Source: Ewingella allii (GTDB lineage: Bacteria; Pseudomonadota; Gammaproteobacteria; Enterobacterales; Enterobacteriaceae). From it: DNA of 64,000 bases. The notes below the pieces were generated by a model. It searched no databases. It was not told the origin of the DNA and worked only from the letters and a program-made list of their open reading frames with translations. The translations under genes were made by a program, and so were the position numbers. Position 1 is the stretch's first letter; the number at the start of each line of letters is the position of its first letter. The stretch spans positions 1 to 64,000 of the forward strand of contig NZ_JAWUDN010000011.1 of assembly GCF_044430645.1 (NCBI RefSeq). The letters are read 5' to 3'. Below are positions 26,097-34,418 of this stretch, piece by piece.

Positions 26097-28373
26097 TTAG
26101 AGCTGCTCGGCGCGCAGGCGTTTTGCCGCTTTCACCATGTTTTCCAGTGACTCGCGGGTTTCGGCCCAGCCACGGGTTTTCAGGCCGCAGTCTGGGTTAA
26201 CCCACAGCCGCTCGGCCGGAATGCTGTCGGCGGCTTTGCGCAGCAGGTTCTCAATCCACTCGACGCTTGGCACGTTGGGTGAGTGAATGTCGTAAACTCC
26301 CGGCCCGATTTCGTTGGGGTAATCGAACTCTTTGAAGGTTTCGATCAGCTCCATATCCGAACGTGAAGTCTCAATGGTTATCACATCCGCATCCAGCGCG
26401 GCGATGGAATCCATGATGTCGTTGAACTCGCAGTAACACATATGGGTGTGGATCTGCGTGTCATCTTTGGCAATCGCGGCGTTCAGTTTGAAGGCGTCGA
26501 CGGCCCAGCGCAGGTAGGCATTCCACTCCGACTGGCGCAGCGGCAGCCCTTCGCGCAGCGCGGGTTCGTCAATCTGGATGATGCCGATACCCGCGTTTTG
26601 CAGATCTTCAACTTCGTCGCGCAGCGCCAGGCCAATCTGCTTGGCGATGGTTTCGCGGCTGACGTCTTCACGCGGGAAAGACCAGCAGAGAATGGTGATG
26701 GGGCCAGTCAGCATGCCTTTCACCGGGCGCTCGGTCAGAGACTGGGCGTACTTGGCCCACTCCACGGTTATAGCCTGCGGGCGGCTAACGTCACCAATAA
26801 TCACCGGCGGCTTAACGCAGCGGGAGCCGTAGCTCTGCACCCAACCGTTTTGGGTGAAGACGAAACCGTCCAGATGCTCACCGAAGTATTCCACCATGTC
26901 GTTGCGCTCGGCTTCGCCATGAACCAGCACGTCGATATCCAGACGCTCCTGCTCTTTAATCGCCTGTTTGATGTGCTCGCTGATGCCAGTGCGGTAGTTG
27001 GCGTTGTCCAAACGGCCTTGTTTGAAGTCCAGGCGCAGGCCACGGATTTCAGTGGTTTGCGGGAAAGAGCCAATGGTGGTGGTTGGCCATAAAGGCAGTT
27101 TGAAGCGCGCCCGCTGGGCTTCGGCGCGTGTGGTGTACACACTCGGCCGCTCAATGTCTGCGGCAGTGATGGCGGCGACGCGTTGGCCAACGGCGGCGTT
27201 ATTCACACGCTTGGAGTCACGGCGGGCGCGGATTGGCGCGCTGTATTGGGCCAATTTATCCAGCGTCTCTGTTTTCGGGTCATTGAGAGCAGAAGTCAGC
27301 AGCGCCAGCTCGGCACATTTTTGCAGGCCGAAGGCGAACCAGCTTTTCACTTCTTCATCCAGACGCGTTTCGACGCTCAGGTCGATTGGGCTGTGCAGCA
27401 GTGAGCACGAGCTGCCTAGCCAGACATTGCGGCCAGCCACCAGCGGCTTGAGGCGCTCGAACCAGGTGCTAAGATCGGCGCGCCAAACGTTACGGCCATT
27501 GATCACCCCAAGAGAGAGCAGCCACTCTTTTGGCAGTTGGTCAGCCACGGCGGCGAGATCGTCGCGCCCCGCCACGGCGTCGATGTGCAGCCCCTGCACC
27601 GGCAGTTGGCGAATGGTATCAATGTTGTGGCCCACGCTGTCGAAATAGGTGGTCAGCAGCAGTTTGGTTTTGCCCTGAAGCTGCTGGTAAGCAGGCTGAT
27701 AGGCATCCAGCCAGGCTTTTGGCAGTTCCAGAACCAGCGCGGGTTCGTCGATTTGGACCCACTCGATGCCGCGCTTAGCCAGTTCAGCCAGCACTTGCTG
27801 GTAAACCGGCAGAATGTCGTTGATCAGGGAAAGACGGTCAAACTGCTCGCCTTTCACTTTACCCAGCCACAGATAAGTCAGTGGGCCGAGAAGCACGGGT
27901 TTTACTTTGTGGCCGAGCGCCAGCGCCTCGTCCACTTCCTCCAACAGTTGCGTCCAGGTCAGTTTGAATTGCTGCCCCTTCACGAATTCAGGGACCATAT
28001 AGTGGTAGTTGGTATTGAACCATTTGGTCATTTCCGCCGCCGCAGCGGGTTTCCCAGTAGGTGCGCGACCGCGCCCCAGACGGAACAGGGTATCGAGATC
28101 GACAGAGCCGTCGGCGTTCTGATGACGCGCTGGCACGTTACCCAGCAGCAGGCTGGTGGTCAGAACGTGGTCGTACCAAGCGAAATCGCCGACGGGGACC
28201 AGATCCACGCCAGCGTCGGCCTGCTGTTTCCAATGACGGGCGCGCAGTTCGCGGCCGGTAGCCAGTAATTCTTGCTGAGTGCTGTTGCCAGCCCAGTAAC
28301 TCTCTTGTGCTTTTTTCAGTTCACGACGCAGACCGACACGAGGGAAACCGAGGGTATGGTTCAAAATGGTCAT
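26097..28373 (-). CDS. metE: Cobalamin-independent methionine synthase
   Basis: Transfers the methyl group of 5-methyltetrahydropteroyl-polyglutamate to homocysteine. Two TIM barrels. Zinc ligands are visible in HTHMCYCEF (His, Cys), the Glu of VITIETSRS and Cys in NPDCGLKTR. 758 aa against 753 in E. coli. The ATG is 103 bp from metR, which is divergent, the standard metE-metR arrangement. Confidence 0.98.
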   Translation of the reverse strand: MTILNHTLGFPRVGLRRELKKAQESYWAGNSTQQELLATGRELRARHWKQQADAGVDLVPVGDFAWYDHVLTTSLLLGNVPARHQNADGSVDLDTLFRLGRGRAPTGKPAAAAEMTKWFNTNYHYMVPEFVKGQQFKLTWTQLLEEVDEALALGHKVKPVLLGPLTYLWLGKVKGEQFDRLSLINDILPVYQQVLAELAKRGIEWVQIDEPALVLELPKAWLDAYQPAYQQLQGKTKLLLTTYFDSVGHNIDTIRQLPVQGLHIDAVAGRDDLAAVADQLPKEWLLSLGVINGRNVWRADLSTWFERLKPLVAGRNVWLGSSCSLLHSPIDLSVETRLDEEVKSWFAFGLQKCAELALLTSALNDPKTETLDKLAQYSAPIRARRDSKRVNNAAVGQRVAAITAADIERPSVYTTRAEAQRARFKLPLWPTTTIGSFPQTTEIRGLRLDFKQGRLDNANYRTGISEHIKQAIKEQERLDIDVLVHGEAERNDMVEYFGEHLDGFVFTQNGWVQSYGSRCVKPPVIIGDVSRPQAITVEWAKYAQSLTERPVKGMLTGPITILCWSFPREDVSRETIAKQIGLALRDEVEDLQNAGIGIIQIDEPALREGLPLRQSEWNAYLRWAVDAFKLNAAIAKDDTQIHTHMCYCEFNDIMDSIAALDADVITIETSRSDMELIETFKEFDYPNEIGPGVYDIHSPNVPSVEWIENLLRKAADSIPAERLWVNPDCGLKTRGWAETRESLENMVKAAKRLRAEQL

Positions 28374-28381
28374 CTTTATCT

Positions 28382-28413
28382 TCCTGTTTAGCCGTCCAGA
28401 TGTTTACACATCC
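28382..28413 (-). promoter_or_regulatory. Candidate tandem MetJ boxes upstream of metE
   Basis: On the minus strand the contiguous 8-mers GGATGTGT, AAACATCT, GGACGGCT and AAACAGGA resemble the met box AGACGTCT (5, 6, 6 and 4 matches of 8), just before the metE start. MetJ with SAM represses metE in E. coli through such tandem boxes. A MetR site (TGAA-N5-TTCA) is also expected in this gap, but I do not see a convincing copy. Confidence 0.55.
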
Positions 28414-28476
28414 ATAATCCGCAGGTACTGTATATTCCACAAGCGCAAATAATTCATGACACGGTGAAGGACTCTC

Positions 28477-29430
28477 ATGATTGAACTGAAACACCTGCGG
28501 ACCTTACAGGCTCTACGTAATACCGGGTCGCTGGCCGCTGCCGCCGCGCAGCTACACCAGACACAGTCTGCCTTATCGCATCAGTTCAGCGATTTGGAGC
28601 AGCGTCTGGGTTTCCGCCTATTCGTGCGAAAAAGCCAGCCGCTACGCTTTACGCCGCAGGGTGAAATCATGCTTAACTTGGCTGAACAGGTGCTGCCGCA
28701 AATCCAGCAGGCGCTACAGGCTTGCAGCGAGCCGCATCAGGCGTCATTGCGTATCGCGATTGAGTGCCATAGCTGCATTCAGTGGCTGACACCGGCACTG
28801 GATAACTTCCGCCTGCGCTTCCCCAATGTGCTGATGGATTTCAAATCTGGCGTCACTTTCGACCCGCAGCCCGCGCTTCAGCAGGGCGAGCTGGACTTGG
28901 TGCTGACCTCCGACATCCTGCCGCGCAGTGGTCTGCACTATTCCCCAATGTTTGATTTTGAAGTGCGTCTGGTGCTAGCGCCGGACCATCCGCTGGCCAA
29001 GCAGGCGATTATCACGCCGGAAGATTTAAGTGCGGAGATCCTGATGATTTACCCGGTGCAGCGCCAGCGTCTGGATATCTGGCGTCACTTCCTGGAACCG
29101 GCAGGCGTCAGCCCGGCGCTGAAAAGCGTCGATAACACGCTGTTGTTGATTCAGATGGTGTCGGCCCGCATGGGGATTGCCGCGCTGCCCCACTGGGTGG
29201 TGGAGAGCTTTGAACGTCAGGGACTGGTGGTCACTAAAACGCTGGGAGATGGCTTGTGGAGCAGGTTGTACGCCGCCGTGCGTGATGGCGAGCAGCGCCA
29301 ACCTATTGTGGAAGCTTTTATTCGTTCGACCCGGCAGCACGCGTGCGACCATCTGCCGTTTGTCCGTGATGCCCTAAAACCCAACGTCGGTGCACCCACA
29401 GTGAAGCCATTATCACTGCCGCACCAATAA
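28477..29430 (+). CDS. metR: LysR-type activator of methionine genes MetR
   Basis: Homocysteine-responsive LysR-type activator of metE and other met genes. The N-terminal winged helix (MIELKHLRTLQALRNTGSLA) and a periplasmic-binding-protein-like effector domain are present. 317 aa, the E. coli length. It is divergent from metE. Its last 113 bp overlap the convergent yigM coding sequence. Confidence 0.97.
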   Translation: MIELKHLRTLQALRNTGSLAAAAAQLHQTQSALSHQFSDLEQRLGFRLFVRKSQPLRFTPQGEIMLNLAEQVLPQIQQALQACSEPHQASLRIAIECHSCIQWLTPALDNFRLRFPNVLMDFKSGVTFDPQPALQQGELDLVLTSDILPRSGLHYSPMFDFEVRLVLAPDHPLAKQAIITPEDLSAEILMIYPVQRQRLDIWRHFLEPAGVSPALKSVDNTLLLIQMVSARMGIAALPHWVVESFERQGLVVTKTLGDGLWSRLYAAVRDGEQRQPIVEAFIRSTRQHACDHLPFVRDALKPNVGAPTVKPLSLPHQ

Positions 29431-30217
29431 TAAAGCTCGGCCAGTGCGGCTGCTGTTGCCAAATGGCGAGGTTAACCAGCAGCCCGGCCGGGACGTGGAA
29501 GTTGTTCATAATCCCCAGCGTTCCCGCGTCCACCTGCGTCGCGCCGTAGTTCCACATGAAATACCCTAAAGCCGAAGCCCCCACGCCGAGCCAGATCAGA
29601 ATGCCCCATTGCAGGCCGGTGGTGGGCAGCTTTTGCGGATTGCCCCACAGGAACCACGCCACCACGGCGCAAATCAGCGCGCCGATGTAGAACCATGAAA
29701 ACGCCGTGTGCTGCGGCATCGGGTGGGTTTCCATCAGGCGTTTGTAGCCCACCTGACCAATGGCGAAGCAGATATTCGCCGCCTGCACCAGCAGCAGGCC
29801 AATAATGAAATGTTCGCTGATATGGTCATAGCGAATGATAGCCGCGCCGACCACTGCCAGCAGCGCGCACAGGGCATAGCCTTTGCGGATTTTACGCCCG
29901 CTGATCAGGTCATAAATCAGCGTCACGTAGAGCGGCGTCATCACCGTGAACAGTAGGAATTCCGGCACCGACAGGTACAAATAGGCTTCGAAGCTAATCA
30001 AATACATGATGCCGAGCTGCATCGCGCCGACAGCCATGTACATCAGCAGGGTTTTTACCGGATAGCCCTTCCAGCGCAGAAACGGCAAAAACACCAGCGC
30101 GGCGAGGCTCAGCCGCATCAGCACGGAGAATACGCTGTCAACCTGACCCGCCAGATAGACGCCGATGAGGCTAAATGAAAAAGCCCACAGAATGGTGGTA
30201 ATAACGAGTAACGGCAC
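29318..30217 (-). CDS. yigM: EamA-family transporter YigM (biotin transporter)
   Basis: Ten-helix drug/metabolite-superfamily permease; E. coli YigM (also BioP) has been reported to take up biotin. I chose GTG at 30217 (VPLLVITTIL) because it aligns residue for residue with the E. coli start and gives exactly 299 aa, with CAGGCTG upstream. An ATG 27 codons earlier is less likely. The C-terminus keeps the conserved GQTADGR. It overlaps metR tail to tail. Confidence 0.92.
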   Translation of the reverse strand: MPLLVITTILWAFSFSLIGVYLAGQVDSVFSVLMRLSLAALVFLPFLRWKGYPVKTLLMYMAVGAMQLGIMYLISFEAYLYLSVPEFLLFTVMTPLYVTLIYDLISGRKIRKGYALCALLAVVGAAIIRYDHISEHFIIGLLLVQAANICFAIGQVGYKRLMETHPMPQHTAFSWFYIGALICAVVAWFLWGNPQKLPTTGLQWGILIWLGVGASALGYFMWNYGATQVDAGTLGIMNNFHVPAGLLVNLAIWQQQPHWPSFIIGAAVIMASLWVHRRWVLGHHGQTADGRTRAAGSNE

Positions 30218-30417
30218 GAAGTTCAGCCTGAAAAAGTAAAAGATAGGCTGATTGTAACGGATGTTGCAAAGCAGAGAACCTGAAAGTGGGTTTACCACTG
30301 TTCGTTTATTGACCTAATGAGACCTGACCCACGCTTTGAGCGTTCCGTGCCATGGGGGACCACACAACCCGGTGATATGTCGTAGACTTAAATCATGACT
30401 GACTGGAGGATCACCTG

Positions 30418-30717
30418 ATGAAACGTTGTTATGGGCTCGTAGCCGCTATTCCCCTGCTTTTCGCCGTTCAGGCCGCCTCGGCGAACACCGTGTCAGTGCC
30501 TGACCGCAACCAACAGCTGCTGAGTAACCCTTCGCAAGAACGGATGCAGCAGCAGCAACAAACCAATTCGCAGATCCAGCAGCAGAAATTGCAGCAAGAC
30601 CTGCGCAATAACCAGCAGCAGCAACAGCTCAAACTGCGCTCGCAAATTCAAAGCAACCAGCAGCGTCTGCAGACCCAGCAGCTAAATCGTCCGGGCCAGC
30701 CGCTGCAGCAGAATTAA
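30418..30717 (+). CDS. Gln-rich exported protein (DUF2756/YhhA-like)
   Basis: 99-aa protein with a Sec signal peptide (about residues 1-22, cleavage after AASA) and a mature part that is roughly a third glutamine, with runs such as MQQQQQTN and NNQQQQQLK. It is probably periplasmic. Composition and its position before the ugp block suggest E. coli YhhA (DUF2756), which neighbours ugpQ there, but low complexity makes this uncertain. The downstream GGAGGATCACCTG gives a good ribosome site before the ATG. Confidence 0.7.
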   Translation: MKRCYGLVAAIPLLFAVQAASANTVSVPDRNQQLLSNPSQERMQQQQQTNSQIQQQKLQQDLRNNQQQQQLKLRSQIQSNQQRLQTQQLNRPGQPLQQN

Positions 30718-30760
30718 GTCAGAGTTTTACCCCGCTGTTTAAGGCGGCGGGGCAAAAAAC

Positions 30761-31684
30761 TCACTGATTTTCAGTAATATTCCCCAGCGGCAGAAATGTC
30801 TTCACCGCCTCCAGCACATGTTCCCGCTGCTCATTTTTCCGCGTCGCCAAATAGACATCAATATTCAGCTGGCTCGAAGTCTGCTCATCCAGTTTGCGAT
30901 AACACAGCCCTTCTCTGGTCGATAAACACATGGATTGTGGCATCAGCGCCATACCGTTTCCCCGTGCCACGTTGGCCAAAGTCAGCAATGAATCCTCGGA
31001 CTCAGGTTTGAATTTCAGGGTAAAAGGTAATTTGCTGAATACTTTATCGCACTTGTCATAAAAGCTTGGGTTGGCACTACGGGTAAACCAGTACATGGGC
31101 AAGTCAGCCACGTCCTTCAGCGACACCCGCTCCTGAATACTTGCCGGGTGCGATGAAGGCAAAGCCAGCATCAGGGGTTCTCGGTGTACCCAGAAAAAAT
31201 CGAACTCGTCGTCATGTCCTGAAGATTTTTCCCCCGTCAATACAATATCCAAATTACCCTGCGCCAGAATTTGTAATAACTTTCTGGAGGTCATTTGATA
31301 AGAAGAAATATCGTCAGCATCAACCCACTGCTCTAAATGGGCATTTATTGTCGGTATTAAGGTGAAATCCAGCGTGCGCGTTACGCCAAATCTTAGCTTT
31401 TGATTGTCGATTTTTAACGTTTTAATTAATTTTGATAATTGATCAATCAGCTGTTTTGCCTCACTTTCCAGGCGCACACCGGCCTCAGTTAAATGCACCT
31501 GATGGGTATTACGGGCGAAAAGCTCGCACCCAATGACATCTTCCAGACATTGTATCTGGCGAGTTAATGGGGGTTGAGTCATCCTCATACGATCGGCAGC
31601 GCGGCGGAAATTTAGCTCATGTGCGACAGCAATGAAGCACTGCAATTGTTTGATAGTAGGAAGTTTTTCTCTAAAGTAACTCAC
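30761..31684 (-). CDS. LysR-type regulator divergent from the AfsA-type gene cluster
   Basis: 307-aa LTTR: N-terminal winged helix (IKQLQCFIAVAHELNFRRAA to about residue 65) and C-terminal effector-binding domain. The start codon is GTG (31682-31684) behind GGAGTGAACAA. It is transcribed away from the eight-gene operon across a 246-bp A/T-rich gap, the usual position of a LysR protein that controls its divergent neighbour. Its inducer is unknown; the pathway product or a precursor is a reasonable guess. Confidence 0.9.
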   Translation of the reverse strand: MSYFREKLPTIKQLQCFIAVAHELNFRRAADRMRMTQPPLTRQIQCLEDVIGCELFARNTHQVHLTEAGVRLESEAKQLIDQLSKLIKTLKIDNQKLRFGVTRTLDFTLIPTINAHLEQWVDADDISSYQMTSRKLLQILAQGNLDIVLTGEKSSGHDDEFDFFWVHREPLMLALPSSHPASIQERVSLKDVADLPMYWFTRSANPSFYDKCDKVFSKLPFTLKFKPESEDSLLTLANVARGNGMALMPQSMCLSTREGLCYRKLDEQTSSQLNIDVYLATRKNEQREHVLEAVKTFLPLGNITENQ

Positions 31685-31930
31685 TTGTTCACTCCGCCAT
31701 TATTACTCATTGCATCAACAGGAAAGAGGCAGGGGTAACGACCGAAAATACCGCCCCACCGAAAATGTCGGATAGATCACAAATCTTCTTTTTTTGTAGA
31801 TTACAGCAACGAAAAAAGACTTTCCATATTCCTGTGATACCAAATCTATATTACAAAACTAACAATTCTCTAAACAATGCCAATTGATATTGTGAAGTCT
31901 CTCACACACCGATCCTAAAGAGGCTTTACT
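31685..31930. promoter_or_regulatory. Divergent promoter region of the LysR gene and biosynthetic operon
   Basis: 246 bp, markedly A/T-rich compared with flanking core genes. TATATT (31847-31852) is a possible plus-strand -10, but no good -35 stands 17 bp upstream, which would fit an activator-dependent promoter. I see no clear T-N11-A dyad that I would call the LysR site. AAAGAGGCTTTACT precedes the first ATG. Confidence 0.4.
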
Positions 31931-32545
31931 ATGTCAGCTAAATATGTCCTGATCACCCGTTTACCGTTAAAAGCAAATACCGATAAAACGCCTTTCACTT
32001 CTTTAGCAAACAGCGAGAAAAAGAAATATTTCATTTCGGACGAACAAGGTATCAATGAGCTATTAGAATTACGCGCCTTTGATTCCATAGCTGAAATTTC
32101 GACTCAAGAAGAAGAACTGGAAAATGCTTTTAAAACATTTTCGACCGTATTGGCTGGTGACGTTCGCCGCGAATTGGTTAAATATGTTGAAGCTCCAATT
32201 GACTCCGCTAATGATCTCCCTGCTACCGAATATGTACAACTCCGCCACGTTGAAGTTCCCGCTGAAAACTATAGCCAGTATCGCCAGTGGCGCGAAGAAA
32301 CCATTTTTAATGTAGTGCGCGACAATAAAGATAAAATCGTCAGTTTTGGTGCTTATCACTCCTTGATTAGCGGCCAACCAGGCGTAATGTTTATTTCAGC
32401 ATTCAATGGCAATAAAGAAGCCTATAAAGAAGCATTTACCAATGAACGCTATCAGACCATCATTCAACAAGCTGGCGACAATTATATTACCGGCGGTAAT
32501 GACGGTCTGTACACGAGATTCTATCGTTCTATCTCTAGCTATTAA
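31931..32545 (+). CDS. Unrecognised protein, probably two tandem alpha/beta-barrel (ferredoxin-like) repeats
   Basis: 204 aa, no signal peptide or membrane segment. I do not recognise the family by name. The C-terminal half (about 108-200: YVQLRHVEVP, then a helix with YSQYRQWREETI, then FGAYHSLISGQPGVMFISAF and EAFTNERYQTIIQQAG) has the strand-helix-strand-strand-helix pattern of dimeric alpha/beta-barrel proteins. The N-terminal half (YVLITRLPLK, ELLELRAFDSIAEIST) could be a diverged repeat. Such folds often serve as small cyclases or monooxygenases in secondary metabolism. First gene of the operon; AT-rich. Confidence 0.75.
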   Translation: MSAKYVLITRLPLKANTDKTPFTSLANSEKKKYFISDEQGINELLELRAFDSIAEISTQEEELENAFKTFSTVLAGDVRRELVKYVEAPIDSANDLPATEYVQLRHVEVPAENYSQYRQWREETIFNVVRDNKDKIVSFGAYHSLISGQPGVMFISAFNGNKEAYKEAFTNERYQTIIQQAGDNYITGGNDGLYTRFYRSISSY

Positions 32546-32572
32546 TATAGCAACTTCATGTAGGTATTAATC

Positions 32573-33352
32573 ATGACAAAAAATATTATTGTCGTTGGAG
32601 ACAAGTTTAGTGAATTCTCTAATGGAAAAGATGTTGTCACTATTAGCCAATTAGATCTTATCACTCAGATCCCGGCTCATATCATTGACACGGACAGTCA
32701 TTTCATTGTGGGTCAGGGAGTTCGTGATGATTATGCCGGCAAAGTATTAGACAATCAGCGAAGAAACAAAAATCACGATAATAAGTTAGATCTTTCTGAA
32801 TTGCAGCAACTCACCACATCATCCAAAAATGCATTTTCTCACAAGAAAATGTATCACAACACGTTAATTGGCACAGCAGAAAAAGTTTCAGAAGAACGGT
32901 ATGCCTTGCCATTACTTATTGACGAACGTTGCGAGTTAATGTCTGACCACCAAACAGGACAGCACATTCAGGGAATGATATTGGTTGAGGCATGTCGCCA
33001 AACCTTTATTGCTATTACTGAAGAGTTTTATATGGCAGATCAGGTCGGGCGCTCTTATTACGTCATTAATGATATGAACATAAAATTTGAAAGTTTTCTT
33101 TTTCCACTGCCTGCTCTGGTTCATTACGAGGTGCTGGAAAAGGACATTAATGAAAGACGGTCTAGATTTAAAGCGAATATTCGTATTTCACAGCACACAA
33201 CATTATGTTCCACCATGTCAGTCTCTTTCACTGTTTATCCTTCAAACGTTATTAGTCAGAAGGAAGACCTGTTAGCAACTGATATGACGCACTCCATTTT
33301 GCAGTCGCAATTAACCCAAAGCTTGTTGGCTGACGGGAGCGCACATGTCTGA
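32573..33352 (+). CDS. AfsA-type hotdog protein (A-factor biosynthesis family)
   Basis: 259 aa. Residues about 88-222 carry the AfsA hotdog pattern: SHKKMYHNTLIG (His90), GQHIQGMILVEACRQTFIAI (His131, Glu139, Arg142), then strands with VINDMNIKFESF and a closing MSVSFTVYP. Streptomyces AfsA and MmfL condense a beta-ketoacyl thioester with dihydroxyacetone phosphate to start gamma-butyrolactone or furan signal synthesis. Classical AfsA has two hotdog repeats; here I see one, with an unrelated-looking N-terminal 85 residues. It starts 27 bp after the previous gene, and its end overlaps the next gene by 8 bp. Function by family is inference. Confidence 0.75.
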   Translation: MTKNIIVVGDKFSEFSNGKDVVTISQLDLITQIPAHIIDTDSHFIVGQGVRDDYAGKVLDNQRRNKNHDNKLDLSELQQLTTSSKNAFSHKKMYHNTLIGTAEKVSEERYALPLLIDERCELMSDHQTGQHIQGMILVEACRQTFIAITEEFYMADQVGRSYYVINDMNIKFESFLFPLPALVHYEVLEKDINERRSRFKANIRISQHTTLCSTMSVSFTVYPSNVISQKEDLLATDMTHSILQSQLTQSLLADGSAHV

Positions 33353-34178
33353 TAAAAACGGTCACCATTATACACTGGCCGTGACCACGCAGGGGCCGCT
33401 GTACCCCCCTGCGGAGGTCGTGGATGCTCAGGGCAATTTCGTCGTGGTCGGGCAAATCCCTTCAGAAAGCGGCATAGCATGGGGAAGTGCCATTGTGGAT
33501 AAAAACAGCCCTCTGCCAACTTTTGGCAAAGCGCTACCTTACAAGATTATTCATAATATCAGTGAATTAACCGAGGATCAGCTGGAAGAAATCACTCTTC
33601 ACACGCTGCCTCTTCCTCTACCGCTTAACAACTATCCGATGCTATTTGCACCCGAGCAGAGACCACAGGCAGCAGCAGACAGGCGCCCATCACGACCATT
33701 GCATGATGCCTATATTGCAGATTATCGCACTGCCGATGGCAAAAGACATTTACCGGCGATCACACTCGGTAATTGGCTCAAAGCGGAAGGCGAGCTGGTG
33801 GTGATGCTTAGTAGCGATCAACGTACGGCCAGATTTGATTTTATTTTCAAAAATTTGGTTCCAGACAGTCTTTATACCGTCATGAGTTTACGGGAAAGAG
33901 ATTTGGCGGTTGAAAATCCAACCCGCCCGGGGCCATTGGGGATTCCCAATGTATTTATTACTGACGCGGAAGGCAACGCCACTTATTGGGCAGAATTACC
34001 TAATCCCTTCCCCGCAGCCGGGGAGAGCCGTAATCGGGTAATTAATGTTGTGGTGCTCTATATGAGCAGCCAACAATCTTATGGTGGTGCTATTGGGTTA
34101 TATGGTTTGGGTGGAGATATTCACGCCCACCTTAAATTACCAACATTATCCTTCAATGAATTTACTACTTTAGAATAA
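33345..34178 (+). CDS. Unrecognised cytosolic protein of the AfsA-type cluster
   Basis: 277 aa with no signal peptide or membrane helix. I do not recognise it. The N-terminal part (1-75) is beta-rich with conserved-looking turns (VVVGQIPSESG). The middle is Pro-rich (LPLPLPLNNYPM). The C-terminal 130 residues look like a beta-sandwich, with KNLVPDSLYTVMSLRERDL, DAEGNATYWAELPNPFP and a His-containing LGGDIHAHLKLP. The last motif, with its two His and one Asp, could be a metal site. It starts inside the end of the AfsA-type gene, so translation is probably coupled and the products may act together. Confidence 0.72.
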   Translation: MSDKNGHHYTLAVTTQGPLYPPAEVVDAQGNFVVVGQIPSESGIAWGSAIVDKNSPLPTFGKALPYKIIHNISELTEDQLEEITLHTLPLPLPLNNYPMLFAPEQRPQAAADRRPSRPLHDAYIADYRTADGKRHLPAITLGNWLKAEGELVVMLSSDQRTARFDFIFKNLVPDSLYTVMSLRERDLAVENPTRPGPLGIPNVFITDAEGNATYWAELPNPFPAAGESRNRVINVVVLYMSSQQSYGGAIGLYGLGGDIHAHLKLPTLSFNEFTTLE

Positions 34179-34187
34179 GGATCCTTT

Positions 34188-34418
34188 ATGCCATTCGTAC
34201 AGATAACCACGTGGAAAATGAGTGATGAGCAGAAAGTTAAAAAACTCGTCGAAGAAATAACGCACTCAATTCACCTTCACTGTGGTGCACCACTGGATAA
34301 AATATCCGTAGTGATCAGCGAATTAACGCCCGACCGTTGGTCAGATGCGGGAGTATTAGGTAATGATAAGGACTTCCCAATAAAAAGCCGTCGAAAAAAT
34401 TATGAGGAGGGGCAGTGA
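34188..34418 (+). CDS. 4-oxalocrotonate tautomerase family protein
   Basis: 76 aa. The chain begins Met-Pro (MPFVQITTW), so removal of Met leaves the catalytic N-terminal Pro-1 of the tautomerase superfamily. The beta-alpha-beta pattern follows, with KVKKLVEEITHSIHLHCGAPLDKISVVISEL. These enzymes move a proton between keto and enol or conjugated forms; here the substrate may be a butenolide or beta-keto intermediate (inference). AAGGATCCTTT precedes the ATG, and its stop overlaps the next start (GTGA). Confidence 0.87.
   Translation: MPFVQITTWKMSDEQKVKKLVEEITHSIHLHCGAPLDKISVVISELTPDRWSDAGVLGNDKDFPIKSRRKNYEEGQ

Noticed and set aside
27537..28268. 243-codon plus-strand frame
   Set aside because: Antisense to metE; no homology or start signals.
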